A stretch of DNA of 64,000 nucleotides from the NCBI GenBank assembly GCA_937868095.1, contig CALMLO010000028.1, positions 62,001 to 126,000 of the forward strand, written 5' to 3'. This DNA comes from an uncultured Phycisphaerales bacterium (GTDB lineage: Bacteria > Planctomycetota > Phycisphaerae > Sedimentisphaerales > Anaerohalosphaeraceae). The notes beneath the pieces are model-generated. The model was given only the letters and a program-made list of their open reading frames with translations, was not told the DNA's origin and did not search any database. Shown piece by piece: positions 54,256 through 63,199 of the stretch (its first letter is position 1; each line of letters starts with the position of its first letter). A program made the position numbers and the translations under genes.

Positions 54256-54540
54256 TTACAAGCCGAAGCGAAGCAGGGCTTCGGCGGCCTCTCGTGCGGC
54301 TTGCGGACTGTCCAGCAAGCCCTTTTCGAGGGCATTTCGAGCTTCGAGAACGGCCTGGGAACCAGATGATTCTGTTTGCAGGGCTTCTTGCAGAAACCGC
54401 TGGTAATCTGCGCCAAGTTCAACGCGAACGGAGGAGCCGCCAGCCGCAGATTCGCTCTTTTCGGAGGGACCGCTTTTCCGCTCTGGATACGGCTGAACCG
54501 GCTGGCTCGAATCAAGTTGGACTGGATTTATAGGTATCAT
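54256..54540 (-). CDS. Small flagellar-locus protein, possibly FlgM-like
   Basis: A 94-residue protein, disordered in the first half (Pro, Ser and Gln rich, beginning M-I-P-I-N-P-V-Q) and helical in the second (R-F-L-Q-E-A-L-Q then A-R-N-A-L-E-K-G-L-L-D-S-P-Q-A-A-R-E-A). This layout, with I-N-P at the start and the late R-x-x-x-x-x-G-x-x-x-x-x-x-x-x-x-A helix, resembles FlgM, the anti-sigma-28 factor, but similarity is weak. It lies between fliK and flagellin and has its own sigma-28 promoter, whose predicted start coincides with the start codon, so the message may be leaderless; no ribosome binding site is present. Confidence 0.6.
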   Translation of the reverse strand: MIPINPVQLDSSQPVQPYPERKSGPSEKSESAAGGSSVRVELGADYQRFLQEALQTESSGSQAVLEARNALEKGLLDSPQAAREAAEALLRFGL

Positions 54541-54549
54541 CACGTTTTA

Positions 54550-54576
54550 TTGTCGGAACGATTTTGAAAAACTTTA
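54550..54576 (-). promoter_or_regulatory. Sigma-28 promoter of the small FlgM-like gene
   Basis: On the minus strand TAAAGTTT, 11 bases and TCCGACAA: the -35 half is perfect, the -10 half matches six of eight. The start codon lies only about ten bases after the -10 box. Confidence 0.8.
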
Positions 54577-54632
54577 CAGAAAAATAGAAAAAAAGTTAAA
54601 GTATCGTTCTGAATTGACGATAATATCCCTTT

Positions 54633-56177
54633 TTAGATAAACAGATTCAGAAGTTTCGACTCCGGATGGGATTGATAAGTTCTTTTTGTTTCCTCACTTA
54701 GCATTTTTTCTTCCATGGGTTCCTCTTGAGGAGACGCTGTGCCTGTCCCTCCGGAACGATGCTGTCGGCCTTCAGACATTTCGTATCGTAATGCCCAGTC
54801 TCCCGCGTTTTCAGGGCTGAACTGCCGCTGCTGCTGGTCTTGATTGGGCATTTGGCTGATGTCGATTTTGCGGACTTGAATGCCCTGGCTGTCGAGGGAG
54901 GCGATGATATTCGGCAGGGCCTTTTCAATTTCCTGTCGGGTTTCCGGCTTTTGTACCTCCAAGACCCCGGATATTTCCTCTCCGATTTTATCAAGTTGGA
55001 TTCTGACCGCCCCCAGGCCCGCCGGAGCCAGAGTTATCTGAATAGTCTGAATATCATTTTGAACGGCATTTTGAAGGTTCCGCAACACCTGCTGAGAAGC
55101 GGAAAGCGGGGGGTTCAGATCTGAAGATGTCCCGGTTTCTTTGATTGGGGTGCTTCTGGACGAGATGGTCGAGCGAGTCGAAACAGAATTTGCATTTGTT
55201 TCCGGGCTCGACTGCGGTCGGGCTGTTTCTGCGATCGAATCGAATGAATCCGACGTGCTGACGTTCTTTTTTCCGAAAGATGGCTCGGAAAGACTTGCCG
55301 AAATTGTAGAACTTTTTGTTTTCTTTTGTTTTGTGTCCAATTCTTCGGTTGTCATGGCAGGTTCGGAGGTTTCCAATGGGGTTTTGGAAGCGGCGGGGGG
55401 CTGAGTGAAAGTGATTTTGGGAGTAATTGGGTCTGGTTCCGGATGAGGGGAGCCGGCTGAAGGGCGATTTTCCATAACAGCAGGCGGGACAGGGCTTTCT
55501 GCTGCCTTGGGCCGCTGGGTTTCTTTGGTGTTTTTTGAGGGATTGTCGAGTTCAGATACTGGCTTTTTACGGTTGGCAGCGATTTCGGCGGAATGAAAAG
55601 GTGTGTCGGCCTGCTCGACATTTTTTGCAGGTATAGGAGCATTTTTTGCAGGTACCTCGGCAGCCGCCGAAGACCTGGAAGATGCGGAGATATCCGATGC
55701 AGATTGCTTTGATAAGAGAGGTGTTTTTCCCGGGCCGCTGCCGATTTTGGGCAGGATGGGTGATTCAGACGATTGGGTTTCCGCTTCCTGCGTTCCCTGG
55801 AGAGAAGGGTCTGTTTTTGGAGGTGTATTTATAAGAACAACATCAACAACGGCTTGCGCAAGAAGTACCTCGGCCGGCACTGTGGTCTGTTCTTCTTGCT
55901 TGTCTCCCGAAGGCCGCTGTTCGCCGTCCGATTGTTTTGTTTGTTCTTTCTTTATCTTGTCGTTTAGGACGGTTAAGAAAGGATCGGTCTTTTTTTCTTC
56001 GCCGGAGGTTTGTGAAGCGGCTGTTTTCTGGGTGTCCGCGGCCGCCTCATTGTCAATATCTTGTGGTTGACAAGTGTCTTTACCGCTATCCCTTGATAGT
56101 GTTTCCGTTCTGGCTGGACGAGCGACCGCCTCCGCCATCCCTGTGAATATCTTTGCAATGCCGGCTGCCTGGGTCAT
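54633..56177 (-). CDS. FliK-like flagellar hook-length control protein
   Basis: A 514-residue protein. Residues 1-370 are low-complexity and rich in Ser, Pro, Glu, Lys and Thr, so disordered, as expected of the molecular ruler part. Residues about 376-460 hold the conserved FliK C-terminal fold (I-T-L-A-P-A-G-L-G-A-V-R-I-Q-L then S-L-D-S-Q-G-I-Q-V-R-K-I-D-I). The family sets hook length and switches export from hook to filament proteins. A sigma-54 promoter lies upstream. The identity rests on the C-terminal fold and the location. Confidence 0.85.
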   Translation of the reverse strand: MTQAAGIAKIFTGMAEAVARPARTETLSRDSGKDTCQPQDIDNEAAADTQKTAASQTSGEEKKTDPFLTVLNDKIKKEQTKQSDGEQRPSGDKQEEQTTVPAEVLLAQAVVDVVLINTPPKTDPSLQGTQEAETQSSESPILPKIGSGPGKTPLLSKQSASDISASSRSSAAAEVPAKNAPIPAKNVEQADTPFHSAEIAANRKKPVSELDNPSKNTKETQRPKAAESPVPPAVMENRPSAGSPHPEPDPITPKITFTQPPAASKTPLETSEPAMTTEELDTKQKKTKSSTISASLSEPSFGKKNVSTSDSFDSIAETARPQSSPETNANSVSTRSTISSRSTPIKETGTSSDLNPPLSASQQVLRNLQNAVQNDIQTIQITLAPAGLGAVRIQLDKIGEEISGVLEVQKPETRQEIEKALPNIIASLDSQGIQVRKIDISQMPNQDQQQRQFSPENAGDWALRYEMSEGRQHRSGGTGTASPQEEPMEEKMLSEETKRTYQSHPESKLLNLFI

Positions 56178-56221
56178 AACTGCAAGTTCTCCTGTCTTTA
56201 AAATAACGAACGGCAGAAAAG

Positions 56222-56238
56222 GTGCAATTTATGTGCCA
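56222..56238 (-). promoter_or_regulatory. Sigma-54 promoter of the FliK-like gene
   Basis: On the minus strand TGGCAC, five bases, TTGCAC. The GG and GC doublets are ten bases apart, exactly as required for sigma-54. Transcription should begin about 56212, 35 bases before the start codon. Confidence 0.8.
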
Positions 56239-56262
56239 AAACAGGAACGAGGAAGGCGATAA

Positions 56263-56282
56263 ATTGTAATCTATTGTAATCT
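56263..56282. repeat. Two tandem copies of ATTGTAATCT
   Basis: Two exact tandem copies of a ten-base unit lie between the FliK-like gene and the FAD oxidoreductase gene. They may be a double binding site on one face of the helix, but this is only a guess. Confidence 0.6.
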
Positions 56283-56357
56283 ATGGAGATAAGAACAAGG
56301 CCCTGGGAATCCTGTTTCAGCAGTATCTTAAGAAATGGAGCAATTTTTTCCCATGGT

Positions 56358-56372
56358 GTGAAAAATTTTCAC
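56358..56372. promoter_or_regulatory. Operator-like palindrome upstream of the FAD/Fe-S oxidoreductase
   Basis: GTGAAAAATTTTCAC is a perfect inverted repeat with a single central base, about 90 bases before the start codon. It looks like a dimeric repressor or activator site. Confidence 0.45.
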
Positions 56373-56462
56373 TTGGGGGCTTGAGCATTTTTCTTTGTCC
56401 GCTTGCTCAGGCATTTGCAAAAGAGGACTGAACGAGTATTCTTACAGCCAATAGGAATCCCG

Positions 56463-59363
56463 ATGGGGGTTCGAGATTTTCATGCGGAGACGGACTTGAA
56501 GAAAAAACCGGAAGAAATCGGTGCTGAACTGGCAGGCCTTTTAAAAGGGGATGTCCATGCTGATATTTTTAATCGGGTTGCCTTCAGTACCGATGCGAGC
56601 ATTTATCAGATTTTTCCTCAGTGTGTCGCGGCGGTGCGGGACGAAGACGATATTCGGCGTGTGATTGTCTATGCGCGGGAGCATGGTTTGTCTGCTGCGG
56701 CTCGGGGGGCCGGCAGCGGCGTGGCGGGAGAATCGCTGACAGACGGGATTGTGATTGATATCCGCCGGTATATGGATCGCATTCTGCATACGAGCGAGGA
56801 TGGCTCGCTGGTAACGGTACAGCCGGGGGTGGTGCTGGATGATTTGAACAGGCATTTGGCCTCCTATGGGCGGATGATAGGGCCGGATCCTTCCAGTTCC
56901 AACCGCGCGGCGGCAGGAGGATGTACCGCGAATAATGCGACGGGTGCTCATTCGCTTGTTTACGGCTATTTTGATCGATATGTGGAGCGGGTGCGGGCGG
57001 TGCTGCCGACAGGGACGATTGCTGAGTTTGTCAATGGCGTGCAGCCGGCTGAGGGGGGAGGGACGGAGCAGAAGATTGCCTGGCAATGTGCTGCGCTGCT
57101 GGCAGGCAAAGAGGCGATTATCCAGGCGGCTCAACCGAAAACCTCACGGAATCGCAGCGGCTATCGAATTGACGGGCTTGTTCGGGATGGCAAGGCAGAC
57201 CTGGCTCGGCTGATGGCCGGCTCGGAGGGGACGCTGGCGGTTTTTACGGAGATAACCCTGCGGACGGTGCCTGTACCGGCCTGTACAGGGGTGGTGCATC
57301 TTGAATTTGCTTCTTTTGAAACGATGGCTCGGGCGATTCCTTTTCTTGCGGCCTGCCAGCCGGCGGCCTGCGAATTGATGGACCAGACCCTGATGACGAT
57401 GGCCCGTCAGGCCTATCCGAAATATCGCGATGTGCTGCCGGAAGGATGCACGGCCAGTCTGCTGGTGGAGATGACCGGCTCGAATCAGGAGGAGGTGATC
57501 TGGAAACTGGAGCGGGCTCGGCAGGCGACGGCGGATTTGGCTGTTCGGGCGGAGAACGTACTTGATGTCCAAAAGCAGCAGCGGCTCTGGAAGGCCCGAA
57601 AAGATGCCGTCCCGCTGCTGAATCGCCAAAAGGGGGCTGCTCATCCGATCCCCTTTATTGAAGATGCAGCCGTGGACCCTGCGTGTTTGGATAAGTATAT
57701 TGCGGGGCTGGAAGCAATCAGTCGAAAGTACGGCGTTGCAATGGCCTATTACGGCCATGCCGGCGATGGCGAGCTGCATGTCCGTCCCTATATCGACTTA
57801 TCGAAAGAAGAGGGCGCTCGGCAGATGCGGGCGATGGCGGAGGAGGTTTTTGAACTGGTTTGGTCGCTGGGCGGCTCTATCAGCGGCGAGCATGCGGACG
57901 GACTGGTGCGGGCGGCCTTCGTTCGGAGGCAGTATGGCGATGCCTATTATGAACTGCTGAAAGGGATTAAGCGGATTTTTGACCCGGAAGGGCTTTTGAA
58001 TCCGGGCAAGGTGCTTCAGGATGACCCGGAGGTGATGGTTCGGCATTTGCGTCTGCCGGGCGGCGGATTTGGGGAAGGAGAGCCAGCTTTGCTGCTGGGG
58101 CCGGAGGAGTTTCGTTTTGAGGCCGAGCAGTGCAATGGATGCGGGGTGTGTCTGGCGAGGACCGAGGGAGTTCGGATGTGTCCGGTGTTTCGTGCGATGA
58201 ACGAGGAGTTGGCCGGCAGCCGGGCGAAGGCCAATCTGCTCAGGTCAGCGGCACACCTGCCGGCTGAAGTGGGAGAATATGACCTTGAGGGACTGCGGCG
58301 GACGTTGTCGCTCTGTCTGAACTGCAAGATGTGTTCGGTGCAGTGTCCGGCAGGCGTGGATGTGTCCAAACTGATTATTGAGGCGAGGGCTCAGATTGTC
58401 CGAAAGAGCGGCTTGCCGGTTGAGGAATGGCTGCTGTCGTACAATCGTTATCTGAGTGCGTTGGGCAGTGCGTTTGCTCCGCTGAGCAATTGGGTCCTGG
58501 GTTTGCCGATTTTCCGCCGGCTGCTTGAAAAGACGGTTGGCCTGGACTGTCATCGTCCGTTTCCGAGATTTGAACGCGGCAGTTTTGTCCGAAAGGCCCG
58601 GCGTTTTCAGCGGCAGAGACCCGTGGAGAGCGGTTTGGAAAAAGCGGCGTATTTTGCGGATAGTTTTGCCAACTGGAATGACCATTCACTCGGTTTTGCG
58701 GTGGTTGGGTTTCTGGAAAAAATGGGGGTGCAGGTTGCTGTTCCGCGGCAGCGGCCGGTGCCGGCGGCGGCGTATGTGTACGGCAATCTTCGAGCTGCCC
58801 GCCGGGATGCGGAGTATAACCTGCGGCAGTTGGCCCCGCTGGTTCGAGACGGCTGGAAGGTGGTTTGTTCAGAGCCGACGGCGGCTCTGTGTCTGAAGGA
58901 GGAGATGCGCTATCTGGCGGATTCGCCGGAGGCCCGCTTGGTGTCGGAACATACCTTGGAACTGATGGCTTATGTGCGGCAGCTCCTTGAGCAAAGGGGC
59001 TGGAGGGGATTGCGTCTGAGAGATGAGTGCAGAAAGATTCGGTATGCTTATCATGCCCCGTGTCATTTGCAGGCACTGCGGCAGGAGTCTTCTACACCCG
59101 ACCTGCTGGAACGGCTGGGGCTGAAGACGATTTCTCTCAACAGCGGCTGCTGCGGGCTGGCGGGCACTGCGGGAATGCAGGCCAAACACCATTCGCTGGC
59201 GGAGGCCGTGGGTGAAGTTTTAAAGAAGAAGATTGCAGCGGTTAATCCGGACATTGTCTTGACGGAATGTTCGGCCTGCGCGATGCAGATTGAGCATTTA
59301 ACCGGCCGGCAAACCCTTCATCCCATCAAGGTGCTTTGGGAGTTTGCCCGGACGGATTCGTGA
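56463..59363 (+). CDS. FAD-linked and Fe-S oxidoreductase (D-lactate/glycolate dehydrogenase type, GlcD-GlcF fusion)
   Basis: A 966-residue fusion. Residues about 35-215 bind FAD (A-A-R-G-A-G-S-G-V-A-G-E-S near 78-90; G-P-D-P-S-S-S-N near 140), residues 250-510 are the FAD-oxidase C domain (Y-Y-G-H-A-G-D-G-E-L-H near 429-439), then two ferredoxin clusters (C-N-G-C-G-V-C near 557, C-L-N-C-K-M-C-S-V-Q-C-P near 618-629) and a cysteine-rich CCG-type end (H-A-P-C-H near 865; S-G-C-C-G near 896). Such enzymes oxidise D-lactate, glycolate or related 2-hydroxy acids and pass electrons to the quinone pool or a flavoprotein. ATG 56463 follows AGGAA; a longer frame starts 60 bases earlier. Confidence 0.93.
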   Translation: MGVRDFHAETDLKKKPEEIGAELAGLLKGDVHADIFNRVAFSTDASIYQIFPQCVAAVRDEDDIRRVIVYAREHGLSAAARGAGSGVAGESLTDGIVIDIRRYMDRILHTSEDGSLVTVQPGVVLDDLNRHLASYGRMIGPDPSSSNRAAAGGCTANNATGAHSLVYGYFDRYVERVRAVLPTGTIAEFVNGVQPAEGGGTEQKIAWQCAALLAGKEAIIQAAQPKTSRNRSGYRIDGLVRDGKADLARLMAGSEGTLAVFTEITLRTVPVPACTGVVHLEFASFETMARAIPFLAACQPAACELMDQTLMTMARQAYPKYRDVLPEGCTASLLVEMTGSNQEEVIWKLERARQATADLAVRAENVLDVQKQQRLWKARKDAVPLLNRQKGAAHPIPFIEDAAVDPACLDKYIAGLEAISRKYGVAMAYYGHAGDGELHVRPYIDLSKEEGARQMRAMAEEVFELVWSLGGSISGEHADGLVRAAFVRRQYGDAYYELLKGIKRIFDPEGLLNPGKVLQDDPEVMVRHLRLPGGGFGEGEPALLLGPEEFRFEAEQCNGCGVCLARTEGVRMCPVFRAMNEELAGSRAKANLLRSAAHLPAEVGEYDLEGLRRTLSLCLNCKMCSVQCPAGVDVSKLIIEARAQIVRKSGLPVEEWLLSYNRYLSALGSAFAPLSNWVLGLPIFRRLLEKTVGLDCHRPFPRFERGSFVRKARRFQRQRPVESGLEKAAYFADSFANWNDHSLGFAVVGFLEKMGVQVAVPRQRPVPAAAYVYGNLRAARRDAEYNLRQLAPLVRDGWKVVCSEPTAALCLKEEMRYLADSPEARLVSEHTLELMAYVRQLLEQRGWRGLRLRDECRKIRYAYHAPCHLQALRQESSTPDLLERLGLKTISLNSGCCGLAGTAGMQAKHHSLAEAVGEVLKKKIAAVNPDIVLTECSACAMQIEHLTGRQTLHPIKVLWEFARTDS

Positions 59364-59451
59364 GAGCGATGCGGAAATTCCCGATTGCATTCTCCGGAAA
59401 ATTCCCTACAATAAACTGCGTTCGAATGAAACCCTGGAAAGCGGCGGGATT

Positions 59452-60486
59452 ATGTACCAGCATGAAGAAGAGTACAAACGGGCGGTGCTGTGGGAGGCAG
59501 GGCCGGATGGGAGCGTTCAGTGTCAATTGTGTGCGTGGCGATGCCGGATTGCTTCAGGGCAGACAGGCCGCTGTCGGGTACGGAAAAACATTGGAGGAGT
59601 GCTTGTTTCCCTCAACTACGGCAAACTTTGTGCGGCCAATCCGGACCCGATAGAAAAAAAGCCGCTGTTTCATTTTCAGCCGGGCTCGAGGAGTTTCTCC
59701 ATTGCGGCGCCCGGATGCAATTTCCAGTGTGTGTTCTGTCAGAACTGGCAAATCAGCCAGATGCCGTACTCGGATGCCATTGAAGGGGCCTTTTATTCCC
59801 CTAAGGCGATTGTGGATGCGGCTGTACGAAGCCGCTGCTCCAGTGTTGCTTATACCTATACCGAGCCGACCATTTTTATGGAATTGTGTGCCGACACCGC
59901 TCAGCTGACCAAGCAGATGGGACTGGCCAATGTGTTTGTGAGCAACGGTTATTTGAGTCGGGAGGCGATTGAGTTTGTCCGTCCGTGGCTGGATGGAATC
60001 AATATTGACCTGAAGGCCTTTCGCGAGGAGTTCTATCGTACGTTGTGCAAGGCGCGGCTGGAACCGGTTAAGGAGACGATTCGGACGATTGCTCATCAGA
60101 CGGAGATTTGGATGGAGATTACAACGCTGGTAGTCCCGGGCTGGAATGATTCGGAAGATGAATTGAAAGCGATTGCCGATTTTATCGCGGAAGAGGCGTC
60201 TGTTGATGTTCCGTGGCATATAAGCCGTTTTTATCCGCAGTATCAAATGGAGGATATTCCTCCCACCCCGCCGAAGACGCTGGAGCGGGCTTATGAAATT
60301 GGCCGTCAGGCAGGTCTGCGGTATGTGTACATCGGCAATCTGCCCGGGGTTCGTGCGGAATCGACATACTGCTATAACTGCGGAGCACTGCTGATTGAGC
60401 GAGAGGGCTATACGGTAAAAAGCAATGTGATTGAAGACGGCGCCTGCCCGCGATGCGGGGCTGTGATTGCCGGTTTTGGATTGTAA
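59452..60486 (+). CDS. amrS: Radical SAM enzyme of the AmmeMemoRadiSam system (AmrS-like)
   Basis: A 344-residue radical SAM enzyme. An N-terminal block C-Q-L-C-A-W-R-C-R-I (about 23-32), D-P-I-E-K-K-P-L-F-H-F-Q-P-G (about 66-79) and the cluster motif C-N-F-Q-C-V-F-C-Q-N-W (about 88-98) are diagnostic of the AmrS branch. A zinc-ribbon-like end (C-Y-N-C, C-P-R-C) follows. The reaction is unknown; the partners AMMECR1 and Memo are not here. ATG 59452 begins the conserved region; the longer frame overlaps the preceding gene. Confidence 0.9.
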   Translation: MYQHEEEYKRAVLWEAGPDGSVQCQLCAWRCRIASGQTGRCRVRKNIGGVLVSLNYGKLCAANPDPIEKKPLFHFQPGSRSFSIAAPGCNFQCVFCQNWQISQMPYSDAIEGAFYSPKAIVDAAVRSRCSSVAYTYTEPTIFMELCADTAQLTKQMGLANVFVSNGYLSREAIEFVRPWLDGINIDLKAFREEFYRTLCKARLEPVKETIRTIAHQTEIWMEITTLVVPGWNDSEDELKAIADFIAEEASVDVPWHISRFYPQYQMEDIPPTPPKTLERAYEIGRQAGLRYVYIGNLPGVRAESTYCYNCGALLIEREGYTVKSNVIEDGACPRCGAVIAGFGL

Positions 60487-60511
60487 ATTATTCTTCGAAG
60501 GCGTCCGGTTT

Positions 60512-61051
60512 ATGGAATGGATGATTTCATACGAGAACCGCAATGTTTTTCAATATTGTCCGCTGTGCAGCGCGCGGGCGCTGAAGGTGCACAAAAAAAG
60601 TGCCTTTGTCTGTACGGAGTGCGGGCTGGAGTTTTATCTGAATGTGGCGGCGGCGGTGGCGGCCCTGATTGAAGATGAGCAGGGCCGGCTGCTGGCGGTT
60701 GTTCGGGCGTGCAAACCCAAAGAGGGAATGCTTGATTTGCCGGGCGGGTTTGTGGACCCGGGCGAGACGGCTGAAGAGGCCCTTCGACGCGAGGTGATGG
60801 AGGAATTGGGGCTTCAGGTGGAAGATGAGAGGTATTTTGGTTCGGCGCCGAATCGTTATTTGTACAAGGGGGTTCTTTATGCCACGGAGGACCTGGCGTT
60901 TGTCTGCAAAGTTTCGGATTTCTCGCCCTTGCAGAAGAAAGAGGCGGAAATCCGGCAGGTTTTGTTTCTAAGGCCTGAAGAGATTCAGCCGGAGCGGTTT
61001 GCTTTTGATTCGATACGGCAGTTTCTTCAAAAATATCGGGCACGGGCATAG
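60512..61051 (+). CDS. Nudix hydrolase with N-terminal zinc ribbon
   Basis: A 179-residue protein. A zinc ribbon (C-P-L-C and C-T-E-C, about 16-38) precedes the Nudix box G-G-F-V-D-P-G-E-T-A-E-E-A then R-R-E-V-M-E-E-L-G (about 77-99), which is complete. The ribbon-Nudix order resembles NudC-like or ADP-ribose/NADH pyrophosphatases. ATG 60512 is used; ATG 60521 is possible. It lies 25 bases after the radical SAM gene, so the two may be co-transcribed. Confidence 0.9.
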   Translation: MEWMISYENRNVFQYCPLCSARALKVHKKSAFVCTECGLEFYLNVAAAVAALIEDEQGRLLAVVRACKPKEGMLDLPGGFVDPGETAEEALRREVMEELGLQVEDERYFGSAPNRYLYKGVLYATEDLAFVCKVSDFSPLQKKEAEIRQVLFLRPEEIQPERFAFDSIRQFLQKYRARA

Positions 61052-61117
61052 AACGGATTTCCGCTGGCGATTTCAGGACGGACTGGTACAATATCAGACA
61101 GAAGATGAGGACAGACT

Positions 61118-61987
61118 ATGAGCACTGAAAGACTTCGTGTGTATCATAATCCGACCCTGACGGGGGCGACGCTGGTAATGGGGTTCGACGGGTGGATGGA
61201 TGGAGGCGAAGTATCTACGGGTCTGGTGGATTACCTGCGGGTGAATCTTGCGGCGGTTCCGTTTGCCTCGATTGATCCGGAGCCCTTTTATCTGTTTCAG
61301 GTGCCGGCTCCTGCCGAATTAGCCGGTTTGTTCCGGCCCCGTGTAAAAATCCACGAAGGATTGATTGAAGATTTTTCCTTTCCGACCAACAGTTTTTTTG
61401 CGGATACGAAGCATAATCTGATTCTGTTTTCAGGCCAAGAGCCGAACCTTCACTGGGAAGGTTTTGCAGATTGTATTTTTCATCTGTGCGAGCAGTTTAA
61501 TGTTCGGCAGATTTACTTTGTGGGAGGGGTAGCGGGGTTGACGCCCCACAGCCGCGAGCCGAAGTTTACCGCGTCAGTTTCGCAGCCGGCTCTGCGGGCC
61601 AATCTGGAGCGTGTCGGGATTCGGATGAACCGGTATGAAGGGCCTGCCAGTTTTGTGTCTTATCTGACTGTGAGGGCATCCAAAACCGATATTGATATGG
61701 TAGTGCTGACGGCGGAGATTCCAGCGTATCTGCAGGGGTATAATCCGCGGGCGGTCGAGGCGGCTGTACGGTACATGTCCGGCTTGCTGGAACTGCATCT
61801 GTCCTGTGATGATTTGCGTTCGCTCAGCGATGAGTTTGAACGGCGGGTGGGGGAGTTGGTTCAGCAGCAGCCCGACCTGGCCCAGCGAGTTCAGCAGCTG
61901 GAGGAAATTTATGATCATGAAATCTTTGAGACGGAATTAAGCGATTTGAAGAACTGGCTGTATCAGCGGGGGATTCGGCTGGATTAG
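61118..61987 (+). CDS. PAC2-family protein
   Basis: A 289-residue PAC2 (proteasome assembly chaperone 2-like) protein: L-V-M-G-F-D-G-W-M-D-G-G (about 18-29), V-G-G-V-A-G-L-T-P-H-S-R (about 138-149) and S-Y-L-T-V-R-A (about 181) are typical, with a helical tail of about 60 residues. In bacteria the role of these proteins is not settled. It has its own start 66 bases after the Nudix gene. Confidence 0.88.
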   Translation: MSTERLRVYHNPTLTGATLVMGFDGWMDGGEVSTGLVDYLRVNLAAVPFASIDPEPFYLFQVPAPAELAGLFRPRVKIHEGLIEDFSFPTNSFFADTKHNLILFSGQEPNLHWEGFADCIFHLCEQFNVRQIYFVGGVAGLTPHSREPKFTASVSQPALRANLERVGIRMNRYEGPASFVSYLTVRASKTDIDMVVLTAEIPAYLQGYNPRAVEAAVRYMSGLLELHLSCDDLRSLSDEFERRVGELVQQQPDLAQRVQQLEEIYDHEIFETELSDLKNWLYQRGIRLD

Positions 61988-62242
61988 CCGCCGTCTGGGT
62001 GTTTGGATTCCATAAAGTCAATCATCGGATAGATAAATTTGCTGTGCAGGGGGGGCGTCTATCTGTTTTTTGCCGGCTTGCCGTAAGAGAGAGCAAGAAT
62101 GGCTCGTAAAGAATAAAGAATTTCGAGCTAAATGGCGGGGATTTTTTTCTTTCGGGAGACAGCGGGGAACCCCCAACCAAACGGCTCCGGCGTCGTATAT
62201 AAAACAGTAATTTTGGGGGTCTTGATTTGCCGAGGAGAAGGG

Positions 62243-62271
62243 TGGAAATCGATTTTGTTTTATGGTATAAT
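62243..62271 (+). promoter_or_regulatory. Promoter of the LpxH-like gene
   Basis: TGGAAA, 17 bases and a perfect TATAAT (62266-62271). Transcription would start about 62278, a few bases before the AGGA ribosome binding site at 62291. Confidence 0.6.
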
Positions 62272-62299
62272 AAGTATTTTATTATTTTTGAGGAAATCT

Positions 62300-63199
62300 A
62301 TGGGAAACGAAAGACGCATTTTTGTTGTGAGTGATTTGCATATGGGGGATGGGGGGCCGCGGGACAATTTTGCGGTGGACCACAAAGCCGAGCAGTTTAG
62401 TCGGTTTTTGGACCATGTGGAGAAAGAGGAGGGAGAATTGTTTATTTTGGGGGATTTGTTTGATTTCTGGCAGGCCAATGTGGGGCGGGTGATTGTCCGG
62501 CGGATGAATTTTCTGGATCGGTTTGCCCGGATGGGGGCGGTGTTTGTGGTGGGCAATCATGATTCGGATTTGGAGGATTTGATTGGAACCGGTCTTTTGG
62601 CACATCCGTTTTTTGAGCGGATGAGCCGGCCATTTGAGCGGACGATTGGTTCCAAGCGGTTCAAGTTTCTTCATGGGCATGAGCTGGAGCCGTTTCACCG
62701 TGACGGCAGGCCGCGTTGGGGACGAGTTCTGGCGATTTTGTGCGGAATGATTGAAGACTGCAAAGGTTCGCCGCTGCTGTCGGCAGGGGGGTTGAGTGAA
62801 AAAACCCTGCTGGGGATGGGGCGGAGCTTTATGTGGATGTGGAATAATTCGGTTCATTGGCTGGCAAAGAATCAAAAGCAGCCGCTTCAGCAGCGAATGA
62901 CGGACTCATTAACCCCCGCGCAGGACCCGAGCCGCGAAACGGGGATTCTGGCTTTGTACCAGAGGGACCGTCTTGAGAACGGCTATGATGTTCTTGTGGC
63001 CGGCCATACCCATCAGGCGGGGGTGTTCAACGGCTGGTATTACAACAGCGGCTGCTGGGTAGGGCTGCGGAATAATTTTCTGCGAATTGAGCCGGATGGC
63101 ACTATTCAATTGGGGGCATGGAAAAACGGTCGGCCTGTTCTGCAGGGCAGGAAAAAGGTTCAGGCACTGGTTTCCGATTTGCGAAAGTGCGGGTCTTGA
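62300..63199 (+). CDS. UDP-2,3-diacylglucosamine diphosphatase-like metallophosphoesterase
   Basis: A 299-residue calcineurin-type phosphoesterase: S-D-L-H-M-G-D (about 12-18), G-D-L-F-D-F-W (about 50-56), G-N-H-D-S-D (about 82-87), H-G-H-E (about 121) and G-H-T-H (about 236) supply the two-metal site. The D-L-F-D-F-W wording fits LpxH/LpxH2, which makes lipid X for lipid A. The start is at 62300, close behind its promoter; a longer frame would begin before the promoter. It is coupled to the DHH gene by the overlap TGATG. Confidence 0.88.
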   Translation: MGNERRIFVVSDLHMGDGGPRDNFAVDHKAEQFSRFLDHVEKEEGELFILGDLFDFWQANVGRVIVRRMNFLDRFARMGAVFVVGNHDSDLEDLIGTGLLAHPFFERMSRPFERTIGSKRFKFLHGHELEPFHRDGRPRWGRVLAILCGMIEDCKGSPLLSAGGLSEKTLLGMGRSFMWMWNNSVHWLAKNQKQPLQQRMTDSLTPAQDPSRETGILALYQRDRLENGYDVLVAGHTHQAGVFNGWYYNSGCWVGLRNNFLRIEPDGTIQLGAWKNGRPVLQGRKKVQALVSDLRKCGS

